Assembly: GCA_033239525.1 (NCBI GenBank)
Contig: BSYO01000038.1
Location: forward strand, 6,761,041-6,825,040
Direction of reading: 5' to 3'
Length of the DNA: 64,000 nt
Origin: Nepenthes gracilis
Lineage: Eukaryota > Streptophyta > Magnoliopsida > Caryophyllales > Nepenthaceae
A program made the translations under genes and the position numbers. Positions 47,712-60,300 of this stretch are shown here, piece after piece. The notes beneath the pieces were generated by a model, which did no database searches, was not told the origin of the DNA, and saw only the letters and a list, made by a program, of their open reading frames with translations. How positions within the stretch are numbered: the stretch's first letter is position 1; every line of letters begins with the position of its first letter.

Positions 47712-48101
47712 CTAGTTGAGAAGCAGGAAGGGCAAAAGAGGTATGAATGATGACAATCTAATTGAGAAAATATCTCCCAGTTGAGAAACATAATGCGGTA
47801 GTGAAAACATAATTGTGCATTTTCTCTCAAGATGATAATCTGACTCAATATGTTTAATCCTCTTATGAAACACTGGATTGGATGCTATTTGTAATGCAGT
47901 TTGATTGGCACAATTTAATAAAGCTGGTTGAGAATGAGGAACAAGTACTGCAGCAAGAATAAACTTGAGCCATATGATTTCATTGCAAGTTGGCCATTGC
48001 TCAATACTCAGCTGAAGTTGAGCTTCTGGAAATGACTGATTACTTCCTAGACTTCCAATAAATAGGTGAATCACCACATGCAAAATCCAGTGGTGAATCA
48101 C
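47712..48101 (-). pseudogene. Copia A RNase H/pol C-terminus fragment
   Basis: 129-residue minus-strand frame. It contains CNEIIWLKFILAAVLVPHSQ, then PALLNCANQTALQIASNPVF and HKRIKHIESDYHLERK, a clear copia RNase H. The expected D of CDN is replaced (CAN). It loses similarity near its C-terminus through a frameshift. Confidence 0.82.
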
Positions 48102-49741
48102 CTTGTATTAGGCCAAGTAGCCCAACCTGAGTCACAAAAGGCTTTAAGTTGTATTGTAGAATTAAATGGAAAGAAAAGTCCCAGAGCATGTGACTGTTCA
48201 ATGTACTTAAGGACTTTCTTTGTAAGCCACATGAAGATGTAGTATTATTGGATGAGCCATAAATTGACTAAGAAGTCTATTATGGTCAAGAACAAGAGTC
48301 TACCCACCCATCTTCTCTATACAGTTGGATCTGGTAGAAGTTCTCTTTTATCCTTTGAGATATTTTAAAGGGATCTTGCGAGGCTTGCAAGCAAGATTAC
48401 ATGAATCAGCTTGAATATTTATTCTGACGTTTAGGAATTCAAGATGGATTACAAGCAACATCCAGGCCAAGTTTCTCAAAATACTTGCTTTAAGGATGAG
48501 TATGGACTTGTTTGGACTTATCCCTTCATGTGTAAAAGTATCTTGCATTTATAGAAGTGCTAAGATTGTCATGGGAGTGTTAAAGATATCACATCTTCAT
48601 ATAATTTGGGGTCATGATTGTGTTTTGCTTTTTCACCAGCATCATTTTCCTTACTTTCCATGCATTGATTCCCACTTTAGCGTCTTAGGCATCATGTGGA
48701 TGTGGTGTGTGTCAACCATTGGTCAAATGATTAACTTTTGATTTGTGGTTTCCTTACTGATACTCATGTTGAATGCTAGAGGGCATGGGCCATATGATTA
48801 CAATTAGCAGTCAGCTTATGGACCCCCTCTAGCACTTTAGACATCTTAATAGATTGGAACCTTGGTCATATCGGCACCTTAATCATCTTAGTACTCTGAA
48901 GTCTTGGCACTTAGACATGTTGGTATTTGGATATCTCGTCGTCAGATATTTGGGGTTTCTAGTACCCATTTTGTTACCTAACCTTTTAATTATCAAAGGA
49001 AATTTAGTACACAACTATGAAATATCCCATCTAGTTTTGCAATAGATCATTTATCTTGAACATGGAGTTTGTAAAATTCTTAAGGACAGAATCGCCATCC
49101 AGATCATTTGATGCAAAACTGATATCATTAACATATACTAATGATTTTATGAATGAATTTTCAAAATGTTTTTAGAATAAGCGATAATCAATTTTGGAAT
49201 GTTAGATAACATTTGCAATCAAAGAGAATGAGATATTGGCATACCATTGTCTGTAAACTTGCTTCAAATCATGTAAACTCTTTTTCTAACTTCGTATTTT
49301 AGAGGGATGGGATTTTGAAAAACCTGGAGGGATCTTTATGTTTACTTCTTTTGTTAAATTACCATGATGAAAAGAATTAGCTACATTAAATTGAGAGAGA
49401 TTCCACCCTTTTATGGCTGCAAGAGCTAGAACATTCTTCAGAGTGACTGACATTTCAACTTGGGAGGATGTATCATGATAATCAATTCCCTCTTATTGTG
49501 TGTATCCCATATCTACAAGCTAGGCCTTATATCTTTTAATTGATCCATGTGATTTTCTTTTGATATATATACCCATTTGCACCCAATTGCTTTCTTGCTA
49601 GGAGGTAAATCAACAATTTCCAGGGTATTAATTTGATTGCAGTGCACCAATTCCATCGTTCATAACTTTGCAGCAATCTTTTGATTTTACAGCTTCAGCA
49701 CATGTGTTTGGTTCTTGCTCAGTGAAAAGAGAACTGGAGAA

Positions 49742-49979
49742 TGTCAACAATGTAAAAAATTACCAAATATCATTTAAGTGTATATAATGTTGCATAATAG
49801 TTACTTTCCTTGTTTTGGCAGTATTAATTGTTTGTAATTATGGATGATTAGAATTATGGTTATAATTACGAGATTTGATGGGATGTAGTTATATTATAAT
49901 TAGGAAATGTTTCTTCATATTCAATGGGAGAGAAACCTCAATGAAATTATTCAATTAATCAACCACTATTGTTTTGTCA
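49742..49979 (+). repeat. 5' LTR of copia B
   Basis: Begins TGTCAACAATG and ends TTTTGTCA, directly followed by the tRNA primer site. Same family as 62331-62567, with a shorter relative at about 20644-20804. Confidence 0.88.
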
Positions 49980-50479
49980 TGGTATCAAAGCCCTAAAATC
50001 AAATTTGGCTTCTTGGTTATCTTGTTACTTTTGCTTTCTTGTGGCTTTGATTTCAAATATTGGTTCTCCCTGACTCAAATTCGTGGTTCTTTGAATCTCG
50101 GCTTAGTGAAAGCATATCTCGGCTTCAAAATCTCAACTGCAGGTTCTTCGAATTCTTTCACAAGATCCAAAGTGCAAGCTTCAAGTTTCATCTTTGATTT
50201 GTCAGTCTTCCTTGTCGACTTTTCTGCTTTATCCATTTGTACATGTGGTGCCTCTCTCGGATAAGAAGGCTTGCAAAAGTGCATCACGTCTTTGTGGGGG
50301 TAGAAACCCTAAATGCCTCACATTCTAAGTGGATCTTGTGCATGTGCAATACTTCTCTTGGTACCCCTCTCTCTCCACATGAGTTTTACTTTTTTCTTAA
50401 GTGTGCCTCTCCATATGAGATGTGCATTTTGGGCTCTTGAATTTAAAGGTTGGTTCTTTCCTTTCTAAATAACTCTTCG

Positions 50480-51280
50480 CCCTCCATTTAATATCAGGAG
50501 AAAATTTTATTATTCTTTTTAAAGGAAAGAATTACTCCACCTAGGAGTTTTAATTTAAAATGTTTATAAAAGGAAAAAAAATTCTACAGTCATTTAGATA
50601 AAAAAAGTAAGGATGCCCACATTGTGTCTTAGTTATTGGGCTCAATTGAACTATATGTGGCAAATAATCTTCAATCATTTTCTACTGCGAAGGAGATGTT
50701 GGATTATTTTAAGCAAATTTATAACCAAGATGACAATGCCAGAAAGTTACAATTGGAATTGGATATTACTAACTATAAATAAAGTAATCTCTATAGTAAA
50801 TAATTCTATATAGATTTTCTTACTTTATGGAGTAAATATACAAATATAATGCATTCCAAGTTCAAAATAAAGCACTTGTGACTCTATAAGAAGTTCATGA
50901 TGAGAGTCATTGAGATCAATTTATGATGAAACTGAGGCCAAAATTTGAAACTGCACATGCAGGCTTACTGAACCGCAATCTTGTCCCATCCTTGGATGTC
51001 TACTTGGGGGAATTTCTTTGAGAAGAACGGCATCTAGCAACATAGCTTGGCATGTCATAAAAAACAATTACTTCTAAGATCGTTAATATGGCCTATGCAA
51101 CTCAAGGTAAAGGAAAACTCAAGTCTTAGACTCAATATTACAGTTGCAAATATTATCGACATATAGCGAAGAATTGCAGTTTGAAATTTTCATAATTATT
51201 GCAAAAAGGAATGGCAAATCATTAAAATTGTCGCATACGACCATAGAATCAACAAGCTTATGATTTCCACATTGTTGTTC
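50480..51280 (+). pseudogene. Copia B gag remnant
   Basis: Decayed gag in pieces: start block near 50500-50600, a QLNYMW/NHFLL block near 50640-50690, YNQDDNARKLQLELDITNYK-like codons near 50720-50780, KLRPKFETAHAGLLNRN-like near 50925-50985, and an altered zinc knuckle near 51130-51240. Several in-frame stops. Same gag family as 21590-22250. Confidence 0.68.
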
Positions 51281-51439
51281 AGTCTAATTCATCTGTTATC
51301 TAAGTCATCTCTAACAATAACCATCCATTTGTAAGCACTGATTCTCCTTTCACAACAAAGGTGGTCTGTTCAACAAATGATTTTGTTTGCATTCTCTATC
51401 TTAGGTCTATAAAGTAAGTGCAAGTTACTCTCTTCTCCT

Positions 51440-51745
51440 TGGTTGACTCTGCTGCATTGAATTATATAATTGGTAGTATAGAGTCCTTATATAACTTTCA
51501 TAAGTATGATTGTAAATAACATATTCAAGTTTCCAATGGCAATTATCTTCCTATCACTGCAATTAGAAATCTTATGCCTCTCTTTACCAATGTATTGGTA
51601 TACTAGAAATTATATACCTTTGCTTTCTATTAGACAATTAATTGATAACAATTGTCAAATTCAATTTGATTAAAATGGCTTTCTTGTACAGGATCAAATA
51701 TTGAGGAATGTAATCAGAAAGGGACCTAAAGTAGAATGTCCATTT
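51440..51745 (+). pseudogene. Copia B protease remnant
   Basis: LVDSAALNYIIGS stands where the aspartic protease DSGA...H..G motif is expected, so the active site is changed. It is followed by NFHKYDCK, QVSNGNYLPITAI and an LMPLFTNVLV block. Similarity stops at about 51775, where gypsy C begins. Confidence 0.7.
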
Positions 51746-51777
51746 CCTCTAAAATATCTTCTTCAAATATTGCTTCT

Positions 51778-52008
51778 CTAGCCTACTCTATTATTACTTG
51801 CTTCCAATTGTTTATTAATCTCGATGTTTAAGTCATAAAGGTGTTGTGCGAAAACTTTAACCGACACAGTCACGTAAGCATGCGAAGATGTCAGGATAAG
51901 ATCTAAAGGTTTTCTAGATTTGTAATCATTCACAACGTCAAATGAACTTATAGCTATAGACCTATTGATGAAGCTATTATATGCAAGATAGGTCAGAGAA
52001 AGAATCAA
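51778..52008 (-). pseudogene. Gypsy C integrase C-terminal fragment
   Basis: Minus strand: SLTYLAYNSFINRSIAISSF then DVVNDYKSRKPLDLI, a clear gypsy integrase block, then SVKVFAQHLYDLNIEINKQL. It ends abruptly at the boundary with copia B. Confidence 0.8.
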
Positions 52009-52503
52009 GTCCTAGTTCATAACATTTTCTTCAACTAAATATATTAATAAGTTTTCAAGACTCTGGCTAACCACCTCAATTTGACCATCTATTTAGAAAA
52101 TAGTAGATGGTGAAAATTTTTAGTTTTGTACCAACCATATGTCATAAAGTCCTGCAAATGTGGCTTGTAAAACAAATATCCCTATTAGATATAATAATCT
52201 TAGAAAGATCATACAATTTGATAATTTCATCAAAATAGTGTCTAGCAATCTGAAAAGCATCCGAAGTTTTATTTTAAGAGATAAAGTGGACCATTTTAGA
52301 AAAATGATCCAAAACAACAGAAATAGAATTATACTTTCTAAAGGTATGCGAGAGTCCTAACTGAAATTCCATACAAATATCTTGCGAAGGACAACTACGT
52401 ATAGCGAAAGGATGTGATGGCTAGTGTTTCGTTTCATATATTTTGCTAGTTAATATTTTCGGCAAGTACTAATTATGTTAACCGCATCCCTTTTTTAATT
52501 AAG

Positions 52504-52686
52504 TCAATAAAATTGTTGCTCAACCTTCTTTATTGTCTTATTATGCCCAAAATGGCTAGATAGGCAGCCTGTATGAACCTTCCTGGCTATGAAATATTGA
52601 TCAAATGTTCTAAGGATGCAAAGTTTTTGGCTCGAAATAAATATATATCCTGAATATGAAAACCATATTGTTGTTAAGTTGTCCAC
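52504..52686 (-). pseudogene. Gypsy C integrase HHCC-region fragment
   Basis: Minus strand: GYIFISSQKLCILRTFDQYF then IARKVHTGCLSSHFGHNKTI. The H-x-G-G-L-x-G-H-F-G pattern of gypsy integrase zinc-binding regions is preserved in outline. Confidence 0.78.
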
Positions 52687-54429
52687 TCTATAAAGCTAAA
52701 AAGATCTTGCTAAAATAAGGACAATGCTCGTATTCTTCATTAAGCCTTTCAAATCCAACAACCTTTGTGACATTCCATGTACTAATTCATCAATAGCTTT
52801 ATTCTTAACCATATTTATCTTTTATCAATCAATGTCATAAAAGGGACGAAAACTCATCATATACAGGATCCAAATAAAGAAAGATGCCAACTAAAGTCAT
52901 ACAAAATTTTGATAAGGCATGACTCACAAGTGTCGATTCAAATAAACTTGTCATATATTGATATTATGTATAATCTCAAAATTTATCGAGATAGTTTACG
53001 TAAGGTACATTTTTTTTTTCTTTTTCTTTTTTCCTACATACATCTTAACATAACAATAAACTATTACAAACAACAAATAACTTTCCCAAAATATCTGCTA
53101 TATCCTTATTCTTTATCCTTCACTCCTGTTCGTCTGGTATAAACTCGCTCGGCCATCTAAAGGATTAGTAAAACAGTAAGGGAGTGAGCCAAATGCTCAA
53201 TAATGTACAATATATATAATAAAGATCATGCAATTTTTTTAGTTACAACATAATAACATATATAGGAATCATTACAGAGGATGGAAAACATGCAATTCTT
53301 TTCTTTGAAATATGCAATTCGTTTCTCATACTTTTCTCCAAATTTTGCAGATAATTTTCCTTTCCTTATTTTTCTATAGGGATTAAAGCCAATAGGCCTT
53401 ACCAGCTATAAAAGCGGTTAATCGAATGTCTAGATTATATTCTGTCCACACAATCTGAGGCCGGATCTTCTTTATTTATATCCCGAAGATAGGATGGCAC
53501 TACTTATTTTCTCCTGGTAGACAGGGCAGGAATTGCCTCAGCGATACTGAATTGAATTATCAAACATCGATCTTGCACCATAATATATTAAGGCATGTCA
53601 GAATATACTATCTATTAATCTATCCTTGGTCCAATTGCTTTACTCTACTTCAAAATTTCTTACAAGAACTCTATAGTCTATTTGTGATACTGATACTAAA
53701 TTTTCTTTATTTTAGAAGAAAGTAGTCAGCTCTCATTCAATATTCATATTTATTTATCGGATTTATTCAATATTCCATATTCAATATTTATCGGATACTT
53801 AATATTCAATATTCTAAATTCAATCCTAAAAATAATATTTACACTTGCAGTAAAATATTCTGAGTCCGAAAATATTTTGTTTACTGAAAAGAATTTGAAT
53901 TTGATGTATTTATTGAATTAATTATTGTTCGATATTTAGTCATTAGTTGAATATTCAGTTCTTAATTCCAGAATTAATATCAAATGATTTTCCTTCTTTA
54001 AATCTAATGACAGTAGACGAATTGCAAAATAGGAACTGAAGTATTGGAATAACAATACTTAAAGGAATAGTCAAAGAAACGCAACAAGAAAGAAAGGCAT
54101 AGGTACACTTGCCCTTCGGTCACTTGACTTGCTTGAGTTTTTCCTTTTCTTCGATCACACTCTCTTCTTTTCCTTGCTCTTCCCTTTCCTTATGGGCCTT
54201 ATATAGAGTCTTTCGTTGGCTATACTGCTACCAGCACGCTAACTTAGATGTCTCTAATAGTGCTTAGTCATTAGTTTTTTCAGCTAAGCTGCTGTTTGCA
54301 TGCTATCTTAGGTATCCATAATAGTGCTTAGTCACTATTCTAGTTTGGTTTAGTCATTAAGCTACGGTTTAAAGTTCTATATGGCGTGTCAATTGACTAA
54401 TATACAAAGGCTATGCTACATTTAACATC

Positions 54430-54757
54430 TAATTTTCCAGAAGATAAATGGTCAGAATGGATTACTCGACCGATTTGAATTTCCTGAATGACAAATGTTG
54501 GAATGGACTACTTGACCTGTTTGGATTTCCAGAATGGCAGTTGAATGGACGTTTTGACCGGTTTGGATTTCTAGAATGACATTTCCCGGAATGGACGTTT
54601 TGACCGGTTTGGATTTCTGCAATGATATTTCTCGGAATGAACGTTTTGACTGGTTTGGATTTTCGAAATGATATTTCCTAGAATGGACGTTTTGACTTGT
54701 TTGGATTTCCGGAATGACATGTCCCGGAATGGACGTTTTAATCGGTTTGAATTTTCT
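54430..54757. repeat. 46-bp minisatellite, about 7 copies
   Basis: The core GGACGTTTTGACCGGTTTGG starts at 54547, 54593, 54639, 54685 and 54731, exactly 46 bp apart. Two more diverged copies start at 54459 and 54505, and one 42-bp spacing reflects a 4-bp deletion. Confidence 0.93.
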
Positions 54758-55092
54758 GCCGGAGTGGACATTCTGCCAGAGTGGATTTTCTGCCGAAGTG
54801 GAAATGGTTATTGCCGAAGTGGATTTTCTGCTGGAGTGGACATTTTGCCAAACCGGAGTGGAAATGGTAATTGCCTAAGTGGAAATGGTTATTGCTGGAG
54901 TGGATATTTTGCCGGAGTCGATTTTTTGCTGGAGTGGACATTCTGCCGAAGTTGAAATGGCTATTGTCGGAGTGGACATTTTGCCGGAGTGGAAATGGTA
55001 ATTGCCGGAGTGAAAATGGTTATTGCCGGAGTGGATATTTTTTCGGAGTGGACTTTTTGCCGGAGTGGAAATGGTTATTGTCGGAGTGGTTC
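54758..55092. repeat. Short irregular minisatellite with GCCGGAGTGGA core
   Basis: Around eighteen copies of GCCGGAGTGGA, or one-step variants, each followed by CATTTT, TTTTCT or AATGGTTATT, so units alternate around 15-23 bp. It adjoins the 46-bp array and ends at a T run (55091-55107). Confidence 0.9.
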
Positions 55093-58000
55093 TTTTTTTT
55101 TTTTTTTGGCCAGTTTGGATTTCTGGTCTCTAAGTTCTAACATAATAAACTTTTTCAATGAACTAATGAAATATTAAAACTTTGTCCTTACAACCTTAAC
55201 TTGAATGATAAATAATAAGGAACAATATTAACTTAAATGATAAACAATAAGGGCACCTAATCGCTTAGGGCATCTGCCATTTAAATCTCGACTCCTTATG
55301 TTTTAACACAAAGAGATAGACTTGTAAATATTTAACTCAACAATCATACCAATGATTCAATTTATTCTGGGAGTTAAGAAAATGAGGAGTTTCGTGATCA
55401 AAATAAAGGACAAACTTTTACGATAACAAGTAATTGCATCGGTAGCATAAGGCCTATACAATTACCTATAACTATGTATCATGAGTAACATTGCTTAGTA
55501 TCATTCAACGTTTTACTAAACTAGGCAATAGGATAGCGCTCATGGTTAAGAACTTTATCTATTCCTATACTTAATGCATCACACCCTACCTCAAACACCT
55601 TAGAGAAATCAAGGAGGTGCATAAGAGGGGTTGTCATCATCCTCTTTTTAATACTCTTAAAGGCCTTAGCAGTATTAGAAAACTAATAGAATTTACCTTT
55701 CTTCATGCTCTTAATGAGAGGAGCCATGATCATGCTAAATCATTTAATGAACCAATGATAAAAAGTAGTTAAACTATGAACGCTCCAAACATCGTGGGTG
55801 GATTTAGGTTCGAGCTAATCTATTATTGCCTGGACCTTTGCAGGATTAGCAAAGACTCCATTAAAGGATACTACGAAGCCAAGAAAAGCAATTCTATCTA
55901 AAAAGAAGGAATGCTTCTAAAGATTAACAAATAGACTCTCCGTACTAAGGATAATGTAGACTTAAGTGAGACGGTCTAAGTATTATTCATTGATAATAAG
56001 GATATCATCCAAATAGACTACTAGAAACTATTCCATAAAAGGATGTGAGGCTTAGGTCATAACCCTCATAAAGTTACTGGGTGCATTAGATAATCCAAAA
56101 AATGTGACTAACTGCTCGTAAAGACTGTCCTTTTTCTTGAATGCCATTTTCCACTCATGTCCTATGGTAACCACTCTATAAATTAATCTTAGCAAAAATC
56201 TTGACACTAACCATCATATCTAACATATCATTAAACCCTGGAATGGATAAATGGTACTTCACTGTTATCTTATTGATAGTACTTCATCATTATTTTATTA
56301 ATGGCTCTGCTATCTACATACATCCTCTATGATCAATCTTTGTTTGGTTTCAAGAGAGCAAGCACCATATACGGCCTCATGCCCTCTCAAACAAATCCTT
56401 TGTCAAAGAGTTCTTCGATTAGTCTTTGCAGCTCAGTATGCTCAATGAGATTTGTCTTATAATGAAGTAAATCTAGGGTAGATATGTTTGAGACAAAGCC
56501 AATAGTATATGGAATGTCCCATAAAGATGGTAAATAATTTAAGAGGTCTTTAGGAAAGACATCTTGTAAGTTTTGAAAGATCTAATGGGCTTTATCGGGT
56601 ATCAATACAGGAGAGTCTGAAAAAACTTATAGAACAACAACAAACTTGCGTACAACTATAAACTCAAACTTTATAGGGCTAATGATATATAGTCCTTTCG
56701 TCCCTACCATGCCCTTTCATCCCTACCACATCCTTTCTTTTGTTACAAGTAATAGGTTTTGAGGGAAAATGATGGAGATAAATCTTCTTGCCATGAATTG
56801 CAGCTACTTTAGATTGTTACATTAAAGTTGTATAATCAAGGTCGACCTTAAATAAAATTACCCACATCCATTAAAATGATGTCACACTAAACATAATCCT
56901 TATACCCTAATAATTGAATGGGTACAAGACAATATTCCTTAACTGCTATGGAAAATTTATTAATCCAAGAGATACTGTCTGGTTAAGATGTGGGCTAGTT
57001 TTTAACCCAAGATGGGAAATAGTATTAGTCAAGATAGTATCAATGCAACTACCTCTATCAACAATAATCTTATAAGCCTTCTCGTTTAATTTAATATAAG
57101 TATGAAAGATGACATGAAGGTCCAATCATCTGCCTTTTTGGATTCGGTCAAGATACACTACACAACACCTAATAATGGCATGTTGGATGAAAAAGAATGA
57201 GAGCCTATGTTAGAGGAAATAGTCCTGATGTAACCTAAGAAAGTGTCATCATTATTACCATCTAAGTCATTAAACTATTCTAGCTTCGATTTATAATCTT
57301 ATTCTTTGAGTGGCTCCTTCTCGTGTGCCCCGCCTTACTCTACAATAAATATGACTTTATGGAAACATTTGAAAGAAATATATCCAAAGCCTTTACAATC
57401 AAAGTACTACAACTGAGGATCTCTTCTCGGGACTTTAATGCCTTTACCTTTATTTTCTCTTTCATGGGAAATTGTAGACAGAGGAGATCCTAAGACAAAC
57501 TTACGGTTCATAGTTGAGTTATTCCATCTTGAAGGGAGATTTTTACCATATTTTTTATAAGTTGTCCTCGTAACCAACTCATAGTCTCGAATGAGATAAT
57601 ACGCATGATCCAAAGTGGTAATACTCTTTAGGACAAGCTCTCACCTAAGATCCTCATTTAGATCTTGCCAGAATTTACTCAACGTGATTTTCTCATCCTA
57701 AATTATGCAACAACTCATTCAAAACTTATCAACATAAGTCACATAATCATATACTAGTTACCTGCCAAAGGGTGGCCACTAGGCTGGTATATTTCTATCA
57801 TATGAGCAAGGTAGGTATTTTTCCTGAATGTGCTGTTTTATCTTGTCCCAACTCCTGATCGTGGTTGCATGGCATCTAATAAAAAGGTCATCAAATTTTT
57901 CCAAAATAGCTAAGCATTCCTAATCAACTTAGAACTAGCAAATTGAACTTTAGACACATCGTACCACTCGATGAAATGATCCATATCTCGAACCCATTTG

Positions 58001-58735
58001 GTAAAAACTTGAAGGTCTAAGCGACCATTAGAAATAAGGGTATCTAACTTGATATTTCTAAAGAGTTATTCGCCTTCATTCCGCTTTCAATTGTAATGTT
58101 GAGGTTTGTAGTTACGTCTATGAGGTTTTGATTATCTTACCTAAGTCAGTCATTCTTATCATGGGACATATCAGAATTGTCAGTGTCTAACAACTAGGAT
58201 CTTATTTCTAAAGTGGCAACTCAATTAGTTAGATCCAAATTTGTTTAATCGCTAGGGGCCAGGTGAGCTTGAATGGCTATCGTGTGATTTTGTAATTATT
58301 GTTGGTTGGTGACAAATTGGGCAAACGGTTGGCTCAATACTTCAAATTGTTTAGGATTTATGACTAGGTCAAACGTTTTATGGGAAACAATATGACCACT
58401 ATGTAAGTGTATGCAACACTAATATAACTAATGTGTTTGAGAATAATGAACTAGGGTAATTAAATGAGTATAAATGCGAGCCAAATGCAAGATAAAGAGT
58501 TTTGTTTTTTTGTTAGGATAATATGATTTAAATAATGTAGACAAATATTACTAATTTATTAAAATAATAACACAAAGGGCAAATATAATGTTACTGAATA
58601 TCCACTATAATGGTTGCTACAAAAGTTGACTTTAATTAAGGGGAAAAAAAAAAGGAATGAGGCATCAAGTATGGTTTTTGGGTTTGGTTGGTAGTGGTTG
58701 GTGGCAATGGTGAGGAAAGATATAGTGATGCAGGG

Positions 58736-59155
58736 AAGGGGAAAGGAGAGACGGAGAAGAAAAAAAAATTGGAAGAAAGGGGGAAGAAACAGAAGGAGCA
58801 AAGAAAAGAGAAGTAAAGACCCAGAAAGAGAGAAGAAAATTACAATACTTAATATTCATTTAATTCATCAATCATCCTTCGACATTAGAGGTAGGATTTT
58901 TATATAGAGAACCTCCATCCTAGGTTTATTAAGAAATAAATATAATTTCTTAACTAACGATATCTCAAAATTAGAAAATAATATCTCTCAAAATAAAAAT
59001 AAAGTAAAATCTTTCTTAAGATAAAAATAAAATAAAATCTCACTTTTTTACGATAAAAATGAAATAAAATCTTTCAAATAAAATAAAATAAAATCTTTTC
59101 TAATTAAAGAAAACTAAATCTCTTCTAATTTGAAATATTTTCGATATCCGTATCA
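58736..59155 (-). repeat. 3' LTR (left copy) of second compact element
   Basis: Starts TGATGCAGGG, ends CGTATCA. Shares the AG-rich head, TATATAGAGAA and AAATAAAATC-rich tail with 59809-60300. Confidence 0.82.
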
Positions 59156-59511
59156 ATTCTCCCCGAGTGGTTAGAACTCAACCCTATCTAGTAAAAATTT
59201 ATGTTGTCAATTCCCCAACCATAAGTTGAATGGATTGTAATATGGAGTAAGAGCAATTGTGATAATTTGATCAACTATTGTTGCACCGGAAGGAACCGTC
59301 ATTTTTGCCCCTTGTGTATTGTTGAAGGTGACATATGCAGTCTCGAAGCACTCACTCTTACCATGCAATTCAACATATTCTATATCCCCTGAAAAGGAGA
59401 AAATTTATTTGATGTCTTAGTGTGATGTATGGAAGGATAGATTGCAAACCTTCACAATTCTTATTGATATGGAATCTGATCCAAAAGGAGAAAATCGAGG
59501 CGAGACAATAT

Positions 59512-59810
59512 GATAACTGTAACTAGTGTTTAAATGAGAAGAAAAAGATCAAGAAAGAGACACAGAGAGAATGGGAACAACTAGACTGGAAGAGAGGGTT
59601 TCTTCAACACAATTAGGCCATTAACAAACCATAGGGTATTTCCCTAATATCAAATTTGATGCAAGGAACGTCGATAATTGCAATAAGTGTTTAAATGAGA
59701 AGAAGATCGAGAAAGAGAGAGAATGGAAACAAAGAGACTAGAAGAGAAGGTTTCCTCAACACAATTAGGCCATTAACAAACCATAGGGTAGTTTTCTGAT
59801 ACCAAATTTG
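59512..59810. repeat. Internal tandem duplication including primer-site/LTR edge
   Basis: 59515-59664 and 59670-59813 match in order: GTGTTTAAATGAGAAGAA, AGAGAATGG, CAACACAATTAGGCCATTAA, ACCATAGGGTA, then (T)GATA(C/T)CAAATTTGATGC. The left copy contains a decayed primer site and the first bases of an LTR. Confidence 0.85.
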
Positions 59811-60300
59811 ATGCGAGAAAGGAGGGAAGGAGAAGAAGAAAAAATTAGGAGAAAGGGGGGAAGAAACAGGAGGAGTAGATAGAAGAGAAGAAGAGACCCA
59901 GAGAGAGAAAGAAATCACAATACTTAATATTCATTAAATTTATTAATCATCCTTCAACATTAGAGTTAGGATCTTTATATAGAAAATCTCCATCCTAGGT
60001 TTATTAGAAAATATAATTTCATAATTAACGATATCTTAAAATTAGAAAATAATATCTCTCAAAATAAAAATAAAAATAAAAATAAAATAAAATATTTCCT
60101 AAGATAAAAATAAAATAAAATAAAATCTCATAAAATAAAATAAAATCTCACTTTTCTACGATAAAAATAAAATAAAATATCACCAACTAAAATCTTTCAA
60201 ATAAAATCTTTCAAATAAAATTAAAATTAAATAAAATTAAATCTTTTCTAATAAATAAATAAATCTCTTCTAATTTGAAATATTTTCGATGTCCACATCA
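59809..60300 (-). repeat. 5' LTR (right copy) of second compact element
   Basis: Starts TGATGCGAGA, ends CCACATCA. Longer than the left copy through expansion of the AAATAAAAT repeats. Confidence 0.82.

Larger units (their letters stand above)
52890..55180 (-). mobile_element. LTR-like block with minisatellites, interrupting gypsy C
   Basis: Gypsy C RNase H stops near 55180 and its integrase resumes near 52880. The 2.3 kb between has no pol similarity. On the minus strand it carries a TATATAAGGCCCATAAGG promoter-like site near 54195-54215, with tandem repeats upstream of it (54430-55090). It also contains AGTGAGCCAAATGCTCAATAA (53183-53203), shared with the block at 15892-18460. This arrangement suits a long gypsy-type solo LTR with a repeated U3 region (inference). 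The ends and TSD were not resolved. Confidence 0.45.
51778..58400 (-). mobile_element. Antisense Ty3-gypsy C inside copia B, split by an LTR-like block
   Basis: Minus-strand order from right to left: gag (about 58350-57400, including 57407-57613), protease zone (about 57350-56700), RT and RNase H (about 56700-55180, with VYLDDILI as the catalytic box near 55985-56020 and an HEHYPIA*FSKTLN block near 55540), then an interruption (about 52890-55180), then integrase (52880-51778: VHTGCLSSHFGHNKTIKKVE for the HHCC region, AYNSFINRSIAISSFDVVND near the C-terminus). No LTRs recognised at either end, so it is truncated. Multiple stops. Confidence 0.75.
58736..60300 (-). mobile_element. Second compact non-autonomous LTR element (same family as 8736-11038)
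   Basis: LTRs 58736-59155 and 59809-60300 start TGATGC and end (T/C)ATCA. Minus-strand primer site TGGTATCAGA at 59795-59804. Polypurine-side sequence TTCTCCCCGAGTGG corresponds to TTCTCCCCGGGTGG of the first element. Flanks TATAG and TGTAG differ by one base, a probable TSD. The interior (59156-59808) is only 653 bp and carries a roughly 150-bp tandem duplication. LTRs are rich in AAAATAAAAT and differ in length, so it is older than the first element. Confidence 0.85.

Noticed and set aside
54571..55177. Open frames with repeated peptide units on both strands
   Set aside because: They are translations of the 46-bp and short-unit minisatellites, not a repeat protein.
58559..58907. Open frames of 64-80 residues on both strands
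   Set aside because: They fall in the AG/CT-rich head of the compact element LTR and are low complexity.
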